64,000 bases of DNA from GCA-2732755 sp965228265 (GCA_965228265.1 OZ245804.1:2480001-2544000), one strand, 5' to 3'; shown: positions 7,091 to 15,892, counted from the stretch's first letter. The notes: generated by a model from the letters alone, not told the origin. A program made the numbers and translations.

Positions 7091-9274
7091 TTGGCTCTCT
7101 TTTCAGACAACTCGGCCGGCACGTTCGCGGACACCTGGTACCGCGCGGCCAACACCAAGCCGCGCATCAGCGTGCACGCCCGATTCGTGCGCCAGCGTCA
7201 CGGGCCGACAGTCAGTTATGTGATCGACGACCCCGCGGGCGGGCACTACTACAGGCTGACCGAGTCGGCGCGATTCTTTCTGGGGTTGCTCGACGGCCGC
7301 CGAACCGTGGACGAGGCATGGGAGGCGTGCCTGGCGCAGCTCGGTGATGACGCCCCGACACAGAAGGAATGCCTGGACCTGCTCGCCCAGATGCAGCTCT
7401 TCGGTCTGATCGTCGGGGATCAGCCGATCGCGCCCGACATGGTGCCCGAGCGGCACAGCCGATTTCGTCAGCAGCGCCTGCGCCAGCGCACGGGCAACTG
7501 GATGTTCTACAACATCCCGCTCGTGAACCCGGAGCCCGTGCTGCGCGCCCTCGAGCCCTATCTGCGTGTGATCTGGGGTCGTGTAGGGTTTGCGGTCTGG
7601 CTTGTGCTCGGGCTCTCGGCGATCGGTGTAGCCATCGCACATGCCGACGAGATCGCAAACTCGTTCAATGGGTTTCTCGATCCACGCAACCTGATCTGGC
7701 TGAGCGTGCTCTTCCTCGTGATCCGCGCGGTCCATGAGCTCGGACATGCGATGGCATGCAAAGCAATGGGCGGGCGCTGCACCGAGATCGGGATCATGCT
7801 GATCGGGTTCCTGCTCCCGCTGCCCTACTGCGACGCTTCGAGCTCCTGGAAGTTCCCGGAAACGTGGAAGCGTGTCGTGGTCGCCTGCGGCGGCATGTTG
7901 ATTGAAACTTTCTTCGCCTCGATCGCCGCATTCATCTGGGCGTTCGGCGAAGAGGGGCTCATCAAGGCACTCGCGTTCAACACGATGGTCATCTCTAGTG
8001 TCTCGACGATCGTGTTCAACGCGAACCCGCTGCTGCGTTATGACGGGTACTACATCCTGAGTGACCTGGCTGGCGCGCCGAACCTGGCTCAGCGGGCTCG
8101 CCAGACGTGGTTCTATCTGATCCAGCGGTTTGGGTTTGGGGTCCCCAATGCGCGGCCGCCGTATGTGCGTGATCGCGCCGAGCTCCGCTTACTGATCCTG
8201 TATCAGCTCCTTTCGATGCCATACCGGCTGCTCGTTACTTTCTCGATTCTGATGCTGATTTCATCGAGCTACCTCTCGCTCGGGCTCGTTCTGGCGTTTG
8301 TGTTTGGTGTGATCTGGCTCATCTGGCCCGCGATCAAGGGCGCGTGGTTTATGCTGACCTCCCCCGCTCTGCTCGGAAGACGGAGCAGGGCGATCGGCAT
8401 TGTCGCGGCCGTGATATTGCCGATTGTACTGCTCGTTTCCGTTATCCCTCTGCCCGCTTCGAGCACGCTGCCCGGCGTGGTCGAGTCGGTGGATCTCCAG
8501 ATCGTGCGCGCTGAGTCTCCGGGTTACGTGAAGTCGGTTCACGCGATGGCGGGGGATGTTGTCGAGGTTGGCGACGTGATCGCGGTGCTCGACAACCCCT
8601 CGTACGAGGCCGACGCCCGGGCTGCCCGGGCAAGAGCGGATTACGCACAGGCGACGCTCGATGATGCCGCGGCTCGCGGTGCGGCGTCGCTACGCATCGC
8701 TCGCGCCCGCTACGAGCGAGCCCTCGCCGAGGTCGAAGAATATGAGAGGCAGCTCGAGGCGCTGACGGTCCGCGCATCTGTCCGAGGCACGTTCGCTGCT
8801 GGCGGCGGCTCCGGGCTCGACATCGAGAATCTGGAGGGGCGTTTTCTCGATCGTGGCGTTGTCATCGGCGTTGTTCTCCCCGAGGAAAGCATTGTCGTTC
8901 GTGCTGCCGTGACCGATACCAAGGCGGGGGGCGTTGTCCCGGTGCTTCTGCGAGGCGGGGCTGACGCGGAGATCCGCATCCCGGGCGACAGCGCACACGC
9001 CATCGATGGAACGGTTGGTCGCGTCTGGCCCGCAGGATCCAAGCAGATCGAATCAATGCAGTTCTCGACCATCACGGGTGGCGATCTGCTCACCGACCCG
9101 CGACAGACCGACCAGGCGCTCGAGTCGTTTACGCTCTTTGATGTCATGCCGGAATCGGACGCTGGTCTGCTGCCGGGCAGGCGTGCCAAAGTCCGCGTGA
9201 AGCTCGAGCCGAGCACGCTCCTGCACCGGGCCGTGACGCGCGTCAGGCAGTATTTCGACGGACGGAGCCGATGA
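7091..9274 (+). CDS. PqqD-like / M50 zinc metalloprotease / HlyD fusion
   Basis: This 727-residue polytopic protein resembles 'putative peptide zinc metalloproteases'. Residues 40-110 look like a PqqD-type winged-helix peptide-recognition domain. The site-2-protease core follows, with HELGH at 215-219 and the second metal motif NPLLRYDG at 312-319 (D318), set among several membrane helices (about 165-185, 200-245, 265-330, 365-415, 435-455). The C-terminal third (about 460-700) is a HlyD-like lipoyl/coiled-coil/barrel module in the periplasm. The start is TTG at 7091, 12 bp after the preceding stop. The stop overlaps the ATG of the SecA-like gene (ATGA), implying translational coupling. The expected role is membrane-embedded processing or export of a peptide or protein, inferred from domains. 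Confidence 0.8.
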   Translation: MALFSDNSAGTFADTWYRAANTKPRISVHARFVRQRHGPTVSYVIDDPAGGHYYRLTESARFFLGLLDGRRTVDEAWEACLAQLGDDAPTQKECLDLLAQMQLFGLIVGDQPIAPDMVPERHSRFRQQRLRQRTGNWMFYNIPLVNPEPVLRALEPYLRVIWGRVGFAVWLVLGLSAIGVAIAHADEIANSFNGFLDPRNLIWLSVLFLVIRAVHELGHAMACKAMGGRCTEIGIMLIGFLLPLPYCDASSSWKFPETWKRVVVACGGMLIETFFASIAAFIWAFGEEGLIKALAFNTMVISSVSTIVFNANPLLRYDGYYILSDLAGAPNLAQRARQTWFYLIQRFGFGVPNARPPYVRDRAELRLLILYQLLSMPYRLLVTFSILMLISSSYLSLGLVLAFVFGVIWLIWPAIKGAWFMLTSPALLGRRSRAIGIVAAVILPIVLLVSVIPLPASSTLPGVVESVDLQIVRAESPGYVKSVHAMAGDVVEVGDVIAVLDNPSYEADARAARARADYAQATLDDAAARGAASLRIARARYERALAEVEEYERQLEALTVRASVRGTFAAGGGSGLDIENLEGRFLDRGVVIGVVLPEESIVVRAAVTDTKAGGVVPVLLRGGADAEIRIPGDSAHAIDGTVGRVWPAGSKQIESMQFSTITGGDLLTDPRQTDQALESFTLFDVMPESDAGLLPGRRAKVRVKLEPSTLLHRAVTRVRQYFDGRSR

Positions 9275-11271
9275 ATCTCGCGGGAGCTGAACTGACGCCC
9301 GCGTCGCGACGGCTCTGGCCTCAGCTTGCCAGGCACGTCAAGCGGACGCCGCCGCCCTCGGGTCCGGACGTGCTGGGCTCTTGGGTGGAGGGATTGCGAG
9401 CCAGGCGCCGGCTTCAGTACGACCGCGTTGCACGAGCCGAATCGATTGTCGAGCGAGCCGACGGATTGCGCGATCTGAGTGACGGGTCACTGAGCGAGCG
9501 CATCTTGCAGGCTCGTGATCTCGTGCTACTCAACAAGGACAGAACCGCGGCGGTCGATGAAGCATTCGCGGTGACGCGAGAGGTCATCCGCCGGCAGCTC
9601 GGGCTCTCGCTCTATGTCGAGCAGGTCATCGGCGGCCTCATCATGGCCGAGGGCGCGTGCGCCGAGATGGCGACCGGCGAAGGCAAGACCGTGACGGCGA
9701 TCCTGCCCGCGGCTCTTCTGGGCTGGTCTGGTCGCGGCGTCCACGTCCTGACCGTGAACGACTACCTCGCCAGCCGCGACGCCGAGATCACCTCGCCCGT
9801 ATATCGAAGGCTGGGGATGCGCGTGGGCGTCGTCGTGGAGTCGACGAAGCAGCAGGAGCGTCGACGCGAGTACGACATGGACATTACGTACGCGGCCGAC
9901 AAACAGGTGGTGTTTGACTACCTGCGCGATCGGTTGCACGCGCCGCCCACCGCGACGCTCTCGGGATCGATCCTTGAGGGCATCACGGGCAATGGCGAAG
10001 CGGAGTGGATGTCCCGCGTGGTGCACCGCGGGTTCAACGCGGTCATCATTGACGAAGCGGACAGCGTGCTGATCGACGAGGCTGTGACGCCGGCGATCAT
10101 TGCCGCCGAGGAATTGGGCGAGGGCAGCGGCGAGGACGCGGCGGGCAAGCACCACAAACTCGCTGCGCAGATCGCCAGGGATCTGAAACCCGATGTTGAC
10201 TACAAGGTCGATCGAAAGCTCCGGTACGTCGAGCTGACGGATGAGGGACGCGAGCGGCTCCGAGATATGACGGGGCAACTGCCCGCGTTCTGGACAGGAC
10301 CGAGGCGCAGCGAGGAACTCGTGCGGACCGCGCTGGTCGCGAAGGAAGTCCAGATTCTCGGCGATGACTACATCATCCGTGACGGCAAGATCGAGATCGT
10401 CGATCGCTCAACAGGGCGTGTGCTCGAAGGTCGGCAGTGGCAGATGGGGCTTCATCAGGCTGTCGAGGCCAAGGAAGGGCTCGAGACAACCAAGGCCCGC
10501 CGTACGTCGACGCGTATCAGCTACGCCCGATTCTTCCAGCAGTACCGACACATCGCGGGCATGAGCGGCACGCTGCGAGAGGTCTCGAACGAGTTGTGGC
10601 GGACCTACGGCCTCACCGTGATCCACGTGCCGACGCACCGGCCCGTCATCCGCATCGAGAAACCCGATGTGGTGTTCAAGACGGAAGCGTCCAAGCTCAG
10701 CGCGGTCGTCGACCGGGTCTGCGAGGTTCATCAGACTGGCCAGCCCGTGCTCGTCGGCACACGAAGCGTGCTGACCTCGGAAGAGATCGGCCGGATGCTG
10801 AATGAACGAGGTGTAACCTGCCGAATTCTGAACGCCGAACGCGAGCGTGAGGAAGCAAGCATCGTTGAGCTCGCCGGCAAGGTCGGCGCTGTGACCGTGG
10901 CGACAAACATGGCCGGGCGCGGCACGGACATCAAGCTCGACCCGAAGTCGAAGGAATTCGGTGGGCTGTGCGTCATCGGGACAGAGCGTCACAGCGAACG
11001 CCGCGTTGATCGACAGCTCTTCGGACGCGCTGGACGACAGGGCGATCCGGGCGAGGCCCAGATGTACGTCTCGCTCGAAGACCAGCTCGCCAAAGCGACC
11101 GGCCTGCCCCCCCTCATTTGGCTGGCTAACTCATTCCCATCGAGGCTGACGAACACCCTTCTCTGGCGCCAGGCGCAACTGCTTGCCTCAATGAGGGCGG
11201 TCTCACATCGACTTTCCACCGCCAGATCAGATGCATGGCAGGAACTTTCGATGAACACCATCTCGCGTTAG
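9271..11271 (+). CDS. SecA-like ATPase lacking the C-terminal SecA domains
   Basis: This 666-residue protein is clearly from the SecA family. It has Walker A ATGEGKT (134-140), TVNDYLASRDAE (161-172), the Walker B region IDEADSVLIDEA (260-271), a preprotein cross-linking domain (about 225-375), and helicase motifs TVATNMAGRGTDIKL and GRAGRQGDPGEAQMYVSLED. After the last motif only ~60 residues remain. The helical scaffold, wing, two-helix finger and zinc tail of housekeeping SecA (about 840-900 residues) are therefore absent. The first 100 residues do not resemble the usual N-terminus. It overlaps the preceding stop by 4 bp. It is probably an accessory motor of the neighbouring M50/HlyD proteins, not the cell's main SecA. 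Confidence 0.85.
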   Translation: MNLAGAELTPASRRLWPQLARHVKRTPPPSGPDVLGSWVEGLRARRRLQYDRVARAESIVERADGLRDLSDGSLSERILQARDLVLLNKDRTAAVDEAFAVTREVIRRQLGLSLYVEQVIGGLIMAEGACAEMATGEGKTVTAILPAALLGWSGRGVHVLTVNDYLASRDAEITSPVYRRLGMRVGVVVESTKQQERRREYDMDITYAADKQVVFDYLRDRLHAPPTATLSGSILEGITGNGEAEWMSRVVHRGFNAVIIDEADSVLIDEAVTPAIIAAEELGEGSGEDAAGKHHKLAAQIARDLKPDVDYKVDRKLRYVELTDEGRERLRDMTGQLPAFWTGPRRSEELVRTALVAKEVQILGDDYIIRDGKIEIVDRSTGRVLEGRQWQMGLHQAVEAKEGLETTKARRTSTRISYARFFQQYRHIAGMSGTLREVSNELWRTYGLTVIHVPTHRPVIRIEKPDVVFKTEASKLSAVVDRVCEVHQTGQPVLVGTRSVLTSEEIGRMLNERGVTCRILNAEREREEASIVELAGKVGAVTVATNMAGRGTDIKLDPKSKEFGGLCVIGTERHSERRVDRQLFGRAGRQGDPGEAQMYVSLEDQLAKATGLPPLIWLANSFPSRLTNTLLWRQAQLLASMRAVSHRLSTARSDAWQELSMNTISR

Positions 11272-11292
11272 TAGTCGCTCTCGATCTTTTTT

Positions 11293-11329
11293 TGATAGAA
11301 TCTGGTATTGGTCGGATAGGAGGTTTGGC
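11293..11329 (+). promoter_or_regulatory. Extended -10 promoter and consensus RBS of the small ORF
   Basis: TGATAGAAT (11293-11301) is a near-perfect extended -10 (TG-N-TANNAT). AGGAGG at 11318-11323 has an ideal 6-base gap to the ATG at 11330. No good -35 is visible, which is tolerated by extended -10 promoters. Confidence 0.5.
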
Positions 11330-11572
11330 ATGATCGAGCCGAAGAAAATCGTGAATCCTCCGGTGACTCGACGTTACGTTCCAAATGCGCCTTACCGCGT
11401 CGCGCACGATCTGCACGGCGACTGGTGGATCTGGCGGCGTTCGAACGGGAACTCTTGGACCACATACCAGCGGTGCAACTCGGAAGCCGAGGCTCAGCTT
11501 CTGTGCGACGAACTCATCGCGCAGACGGTTCGCGGTCCTGAGCCCGTGCAGGACTCCGCCCCCGTTCAGTAG
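11330..11572 (+). CDS. Small protein of unknown function (80 aa)
   Basis: I do not recognise this small protein. It has a basic, proline-rich N-terminus and an aromatic core (DLHGDWWIWRRSNGNSW, about 29-45). A two-cysteine segment follows (C49, C59), then an acidic, proline-rich tail. No signal peptide or membrane helix is seen. The start is unusually well supported by AGGAGG 6 bases upstream and an extended -10. It follows the SecA-like gene by 58 bp. Its last 59 bp overlap the convergent membrane-protein gene. Being cytoplasmic, small and next to the export module, it could be a substrate, a regulator or unrelated. Confidence 0.6.
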   Translation: MIEPKKIVNPPVTRRYVPNAPYRVAHDLHGDWWIWRRSNGNSWTTYQRCNSEAEAQLLCDELIAQTVRGPEPVQDSAPVQ

Positions 11573-12269
11573 TCGACTGGCCTTTGTTGCGGAACTGCTG
11601 GATTGACCAGAACGCAGCCGAGAGCAACAAAGCCGCTGCGCCGGTCAGTTCCATCGTCTCTTCGGTCAGCCCGATGATCTCAAGCGAGGGACGCCACTCG
11701 AGGCCGATGGCTCGCACCGCCCATGTCATCGCATCGAGTCCCTTGCTGAGCGCGAGCATCGCGAAGCCGCACGCGCCGAACAAGGCCCAGTATGAGCCGC
11801 GACGGATGCCCGCAAACAGCTTCGGCAGGTACAAAGCAAGAAAGCTCAGTGAAACGTACGCGAGTGCGAGCAGCAGGATCAGCACGACCGCGCGCTCAAG
11901 CAGCGGCACATCCGCCCGGACGTAGTAGCTCGTCCGGAGCACTCCCTCGGTGGTGAACCGGTTATGGAAATCGGATTCGCGGGCAGCAAGCGTGGCCAAG
12001 AGGATCGCGCCCCTCCAACTCAGCTTGCGATCCCTGCCCGCAACCGCCGGCAGCAGCATGAACGCCGACGCGACCAGATACAGGACGACGCTTCCGATCT
12101 CGATCGGCCCCGACTCAGAGAGCAACTGATCGGACGAAACCGCCCGGCTCAGGAACGCGACAAGCACAGCTTCAACTGCGAGCAAGGCCGCCGCGACACC
12201 AAAGCAACGCACAACCGCAGACTCACTCTGCGGGAGGACATGGCGGCTCAATCGGGCAAATTGGGACAA
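11514..12269 (-). CDS. Polytopic membrane protein of unknown function
   Basis: This predicted 251-residue protein has about six membrane helices. I see a loop motif ARESDFHNRF followed by TTEGVLRTSYY, which resembles a recurring motif in uncharacterised bacterial membrane proteins (EMDFHK/RHFT-like), but I cannot name a family. The TTG start at 12269 is preferred because GTAGGAG lies 8 bases upstream and the signal-anchor helix follows soon after. An ATG start further out would overlap the divergent transporter gene and adds unconvincing sequence. The C-terminus is basic and disordered. Its 3' end overlaps the small convergent gene. Confidence 0.65.
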   Translation of the reverse strand: MSQFARLSRHVLPQSESAVVRCFGVAAALLAVEAVLVAFLSRAVSSDQLLSESGPIEIGSVVLYLVASAFMLLPAVAGRDRKLSWRGAILLATLAARESDFHNRFTTEGVLRTSYYVRADVPLLERAVVLILLLALAYVSLSFLALYLPKLFAGIRRGSYWALFGACGFAMLALSKGLDAMTWAVRAIGLEWRPSLEIIGLTEETMELTGAAALLLSAAFWSIQQFRNKGQSTTERGRSPARAQDREPSAR

Positions 12270-12385
12270 CTGACTTTCTCCTACGGGCAATCCCGACCGG
12301 AATGTATTGTCGGCATTTGTTCCCACAAAGGCACAAGTTTGTCCGAGTTGCATCTCATCCCCATCTCCGGGATGATCCCCCAACC

Positions 12386-14185
12386 ATGAGCGAGACACCG
12401 AATCAGAGTTCCAAGCGCGGCATCCTTGATCTAATCGAATGGATCGGCAACAAGCTCCCCGACCCGGCGGTGCTGTTTCTGATCGGGGCCGCGATCGTCA
12501 TGCTGGCGAGCCAGGTCGCCGTCTGGTCCGACTGGGAAGTCCAGCCGAAGGTGGCTGAGAGTGCGATCAACCCGGACACGGGCGAAGCCGTCATCCAGTT
12601 CCGAGACAAGGGCGACCCGATCAAGCCGGTCAGTCTGCTGACAGCGGACGGTCTCTACTGGTGCCTGACCAGCATGGTGAGCAACTTCATGGGCTTTGCC
12701 CCGCTGGGTGTCGTGCTGACGGGCATGCTGGGCATCGGGGTCGCCGAGCGGACAGGCATGATCGGGGCGATGCTCAAAGCCTTCATGAAGGTCGTGCCCA
12801 AGTACCTCCTGACGCCGACGATGGTGTTTCTCGGGATCATGAGTTCGATGGGCCTCGACGCGGGCTACGTGGTTCTCCCGCCCCTGGCGGCTGCGGTCTA
12901 CAAGTCGGTCGGCCGATCCCCTCTGGCCGGTATCGCGGCCGTCTTCGCGGGCGTCTCTGCGGGCTTCAACGCGAACCTCTTCGTCACTGGTCTGGACCCG
13001 ATGCTCGCGAATTTCTCGCAGATCGGCGCCAGAGTGCTCGATCCCGAGTACTCGGTCGCGGCGACATGCAACTGGTATTTTATGATCGCCTCGACGTTCA
13101 TGGTCACACTCCTTGGCTGGGGTGTCTCCACATGGTTCGTTGAACGTCGACTCAGCAAGAAATCCGCCGAGGACGGGGGCCCCACACCCGTCGATGAGAG
13201 CGACCTCGAATCCCAGCGATTGACCGCGGAAGAATCGAAAGCCCTCACATGGGCGGCGGCGACGATGGGGCTGCTCCTGCTCATCTTCGCGGCCACGGTT
13301 TTCATCCCGGGCATGCCGATGCACGACCGTTCCATCCCCGTGCCCGGGGATCCGGGACAGACCTGGCTTGCCGACGTGTCTCAAGCCGAGATCGTTCTGC
13401 CTGAGAATCATCCCACCGAACTGACCGTCGACGGCGTTGGCGGCTACACGGACGCATCGCTTAATACCTTTGTCACGACCGACGGCGAGGTGCTCATCAA
13501 GCGCGCCCCGCAGTTCCAGCGATGGGTCAGCGTTGTCACGCCCCTCATCTTCCTCGGATTCATTATCCCGGGTCTGGTGTACGGGATCGTGATGAAGAAT
13601 GTCACGTCCAGCAAGGACGCGGCCAGAGTCATGATCGAATCCATCGCCGCGATGGCCCCGATCATCGTGCTCGCCTTCTTCGCGGCGCAGTTCATCGAGT
13701 ATCTCAAGTTCAGCCAGCTCGACCAGATGATCGCGTTCCAGGGCGGGATGGTCCTTGCCGACAACGAGATGAGCAAGGGCGGGCTGATCATCGCCTTCAT
13801 TCTCGTGACGATGCTGTTCAACATGTTCATCGGGTCCATGTCGGCGAAGTACGCGATGTTCGCGCCGATCTTCATCCCGATGCTCATGTTTGTCGGCATC
13901 AGTCCCGAGCTCACGCAGGCCGCGTACCGGATCGGCGATTCGACCACGAACATCATCACGCCGCTCAACGCGTACCTTGTGATCATCCTCGTCTTCATGC
14001 GGGAATATGCCCCCAAGGGCGGGATGGGCACTCTGGTAGCGATGATGATGCCCTACACGATCGTCTTCACGATCGGCTGGTGCATCATGCTGCTGATCTG
14101 GATGAGCCTCGATCTCCCGCTCGGCCCCGCCGGGACTGGCCCCCTCGAGTACACGGTGCCCACCGCAGCGGCCGCGGCTCCCTGA
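12386..14185 (+). CDS. AbgT-family transporter
   Basis: This 599-residue polytopic inner-membrane protein resembles the AbgT family (p-aminobenzoyl-glutamate uptake in E. coli; antifolate efflux in some homologues). The N-terminus LDLIEWIGNKLPDPAVLFLI is typical. So are GAMLKAFMKVVPKYLLTPTMVFLGI, AGVSAGFNANLF and the C-terminal GDSTTNIITPLNAYLVIILVF region. The dimeric family has around nine to eleven helices plus hairpins, and the hydrophobic profile agrees. A loop of about 80 residues at 325-405 is soluble. The ATG at 12386 precedes the conserved N-terminus. It is divergent from the membrane protein; the 116-bp gap presumably holds both promoters. The substrate cannot be deduced. Confidence 0.85.
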   Translation: MSETPNQSSKRGILDLIEWIGNKLPDPAVLFLIGAAIVMLASQVAVWSDWEVQPKVAESAINPDTGEAVIQFRDKGDPIKPVSLLTADGLYWCLTSMVSNFMGFAPLGVVLTGMLGIGVAERTGMIGAMLKAFMKVVPKYLLTPTMVFLGIMSSMGLDAGYVVLPPLAAAVYKSVGRSPLAGIAAVFAGVSAGFNANLFVTGLDPMLANFSQIGARVLDPEYSVAATCNWYFMIASTFMVTLLGWGVSTWFVERRLSKKSAEDGGPTPVDESDLESQRLTAEESKALTWAAATMGLLLLIFAATVFIPGMPMHDRSIPVPGDPGQTWLADVSQAEIVLPENHPTELTVDGVGGYTDASLNTFVTTDGEVLIKRAPQFQRWVSVVTPLIFLGFIIPGLVYGIVMKNVTSSKDAARVMIESIAAMAPIIVLAFFAAQFIEYLKFSQLDQMIAFQGGMVLADNEMSKGGLIIAFILVTMLFNMFIGSMSAKYAMFAPIFIPMLMFVGISPELTQAAYRIGDSTTNIITPLNAYLVIILVFMREYAPKGGMGTLVAMMMPYTIVFTIGWCIMLLIWMSLDLPLGPAGTGPLEYTVPTAAAAAP

Positions 14186-14246
14186 GTTCAGCACCGCGTC
14201 ATTGGCAAGGGCAGGTGAGGCCGACGCCCGTGTGAACAGTTTTCCA

Positions 14247-14283
14247 ATAAAGAAACCGGCCCGCAGCGTGAACTGCGGGCCGG
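14247..14283 (-). terminator. Rho-independent terminator of the secreted protein gene
   Basis: An 11-bp perfect stem, CCGGCCCGCAG (14256-14266) with CTGCGGGCCGG (14273-14283), has a 6-base loop. On the minus strand it is followed by TTTCTTTATT. It lies 27 bp past the stop at 14311. Confidence 0.85.
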
Positions 14284-14310
14284 CAGGATGATGACTTTGA
14301 ATCCGTCGGC

Positions 14311-15693
14311 TTAGCAGCCGGCGTTGTAGTTGGACACCCAGGCCGAGAAGTCGGCCGGGCTGCAAGCACCGTCATCGTTCTGATCGCACTCGGGCGCCAT
14401 CGCGTTGAACGCGGCGACCCAGGCGGAGAAGTCTGCCGGGCTCAGGACGCCGTCGCCGTTCGTGTCGGCGATGCAATCCGCGAGCGAAGCCGGGCCAGCG
14501 CCGGGGATGGCGAACTCGTTGGTCGCCGACTGCTTGAACATGCCCAGGACCGTATCGACGTTCTCGGGGGCCGAGTCGGCGTCGAAGCGGAAGTTGTAGA
14601 GCGTGCCCCAGCGCAGCGCGTTGCTGTTGGGATCGACGCTGTGCGGGTTCGGGGACGACCAGGTCACGCTGTCCGAAGTGACCGTGGCGTTCCAGTCGGT
14701 GTTGTCGAACGGCTCGCCCGAGTGGTAATCCACGTCGTGGAAGCCGACGTTGGTCACCGTGACGCCAGCCCCGATCGGGACGCTGAAGCTGCCAGCGCCG
14801 CGGTCACCGTTGAGGTTCTGGATGGCGTACTCGTAGTGCCAGGTGCCGTCGCCGTTGTCGGTGACCTTGTAACCCACGATGTACCGGCCGTCGAAGGGGA
14901 CGTCGAAGTACTCGAGGGTGACCGCGGGATCGAAGTCCTGCCAGGCCTGGATCGCCGGCTTGCCGCGCTGGGTCGAGCCGGTGAAGGACAGGTTGTACCC
15001 GCCGCCAGAGAAGCTGCCGACGTTGATGCGACGGTACGACGCGTTGTTGTCGTCGTTACCGGCGGCCGCGTCGTCCGGCGAGATGTACTGGCCTTCGCCG
15101 AAGTACAGAGCACCGGGGTTGAGCGACGGGTTCAGATCGTCGTTGTTGACCTGGATGCGCTTGTAGAGGGAGTTGCCTGACTGGCCGTCGCCGGTGAAGG
15201 GCCAGGGGTACTCGCCCTTGACGGGGTTGACCTCGAATTTCGGACCCAGGCCGGTCTGGCCGCCGTTGAGGCCGGCGCTGTAGGGGTCGTTACAACCCGG
15301 GCCGAGGCCGTTGCTGCCCAGCGACGAGGGCTGGCAGTTGTTGCTGCAAAGGCCGCTCAGGTTGAGAGCAAGAAATGCGTGCTTGAGCCAGCTCTGACCG
15401 AGCTGCTCGAAGCGGCCGTCCTTGAGGCGGAAGATGTTCTGCCCCATCAGCGGGTGAAGGTTGGCGGGCGTGCCGTCGTTCAGCTCGTCATCCCAGAGCA
15501 GGTCCTCATCACCGATGTTGCACGACTCCGTACCGATCGAGTAGCTGGTCACACCGCCGATGGTGCCCCACTTCTGCGGTCCGGTGATCGAACCGGCGAT
15601 CACGTCGGGCCCGATGCTGCCTTGGCCAAACGCCGAGCCGGCGATCGCCGTGAGAGCAGCCACTCCAAAGATAGAGATACGATTCCCAGTCAT
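14311..15693 (-). CDS. Secreted protein with C-terminal GC-type dockerin-like module
   Basis: A predicted 460-residue exported protein: signal peptide at about residues 1-24 (cleavage near GSAFGQ), then ~370 residues of unknown fold rich in Asn, Gly, Asp and aromatic residues. It has a possible disulfide region (CSNNCQPSS... and GPGCNDP). It ends in two calcium-loop-like repeats, DTNGDGVLSPADFSAWVAAF and DQNDDGACSPADFSAWVSNY, finishing NAGC. I do not recognise the main domain. The second ATG (15693) is preferred because GAGGG lies 9 bases before it, whereas it abuts the first ATG directly. The gene has its own terminator. Confidence 0.75.
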   Translation of the reverse strand: MTGNRISIFGVAALTAIAGSAFGQGSIGPDVIAGSITGPQKWGTIGGVTSYSIGTESCNIGDEDLLWDDELNDGTPANLHPLMGQNIFRLKDGRFEQLGQSWLKHAFLALNLSGLCSNNCQPSSLGSNGLGPGCNDPYSAGLNGGQTGLGPKFEVNPVKGEYPWPFTGDGQSGNSLYKRIQVNNDDLNPSLNPGALYFGEGQYISPDDAAAGNDDNNASYRRINVGSFSGGGYNLSFTGSTQRGKPAIQAWQDFDPAVTLEYFDVPFDGRYIVGYKVTDNGDGTWHYEYAIQNLNGDRGAGSFSVPIGAGVTVTNVGFHDVDYHSGEPFDNTDWNATVTSDSVTWSSPNPHSVDPNSNALRWGTLYNFRFDADSAPENVDTVLGMFKQSATNEFAIPGAGPASLADCIADTNGDGVLSPADFSAWVAAFNAMAPECDQNDDGACSPADFSAWVSNYNAGC

Positions 15694-15892
15694 AAAGCTC
15701 ATCCCTCATTCATCAATGGGTCACCTACGCCCCCAACCCGCGATTGCAGGCCCGCAGATGCACTCCTGTGTACACGAATTCAGGCTCAGTGTAGCGTTTT
15801 TCACCCTGAGATGGCCTGCTGATCCCAACTTTCAGAGCATGTCAAAGTGGGCAAATCGGCTTCAGGATACGTTGCTCGGGTTATGCTCGGGG

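Noticed and set aside
9271..11271. Calling the SecA-like gene the housekeeping secA
   Set aside because: It lacks the C-terminal domains essential in housekeeping SecA and sits in an operon with M50/HlyD genes.
14247..14283. Terminator for the plus-strand AbgT gene
   Set aside because: No T-run follows the hairpin on the plus strand; the T-rich tail is on the minus side only.
12431..14365. Long minus-strand frame (644 codons) opposite the AbgT gene
   Set aside because: It is His/Arg/Asp-rich without hydrophobic order or motifs, and lies fully antisense to a clear transporter.
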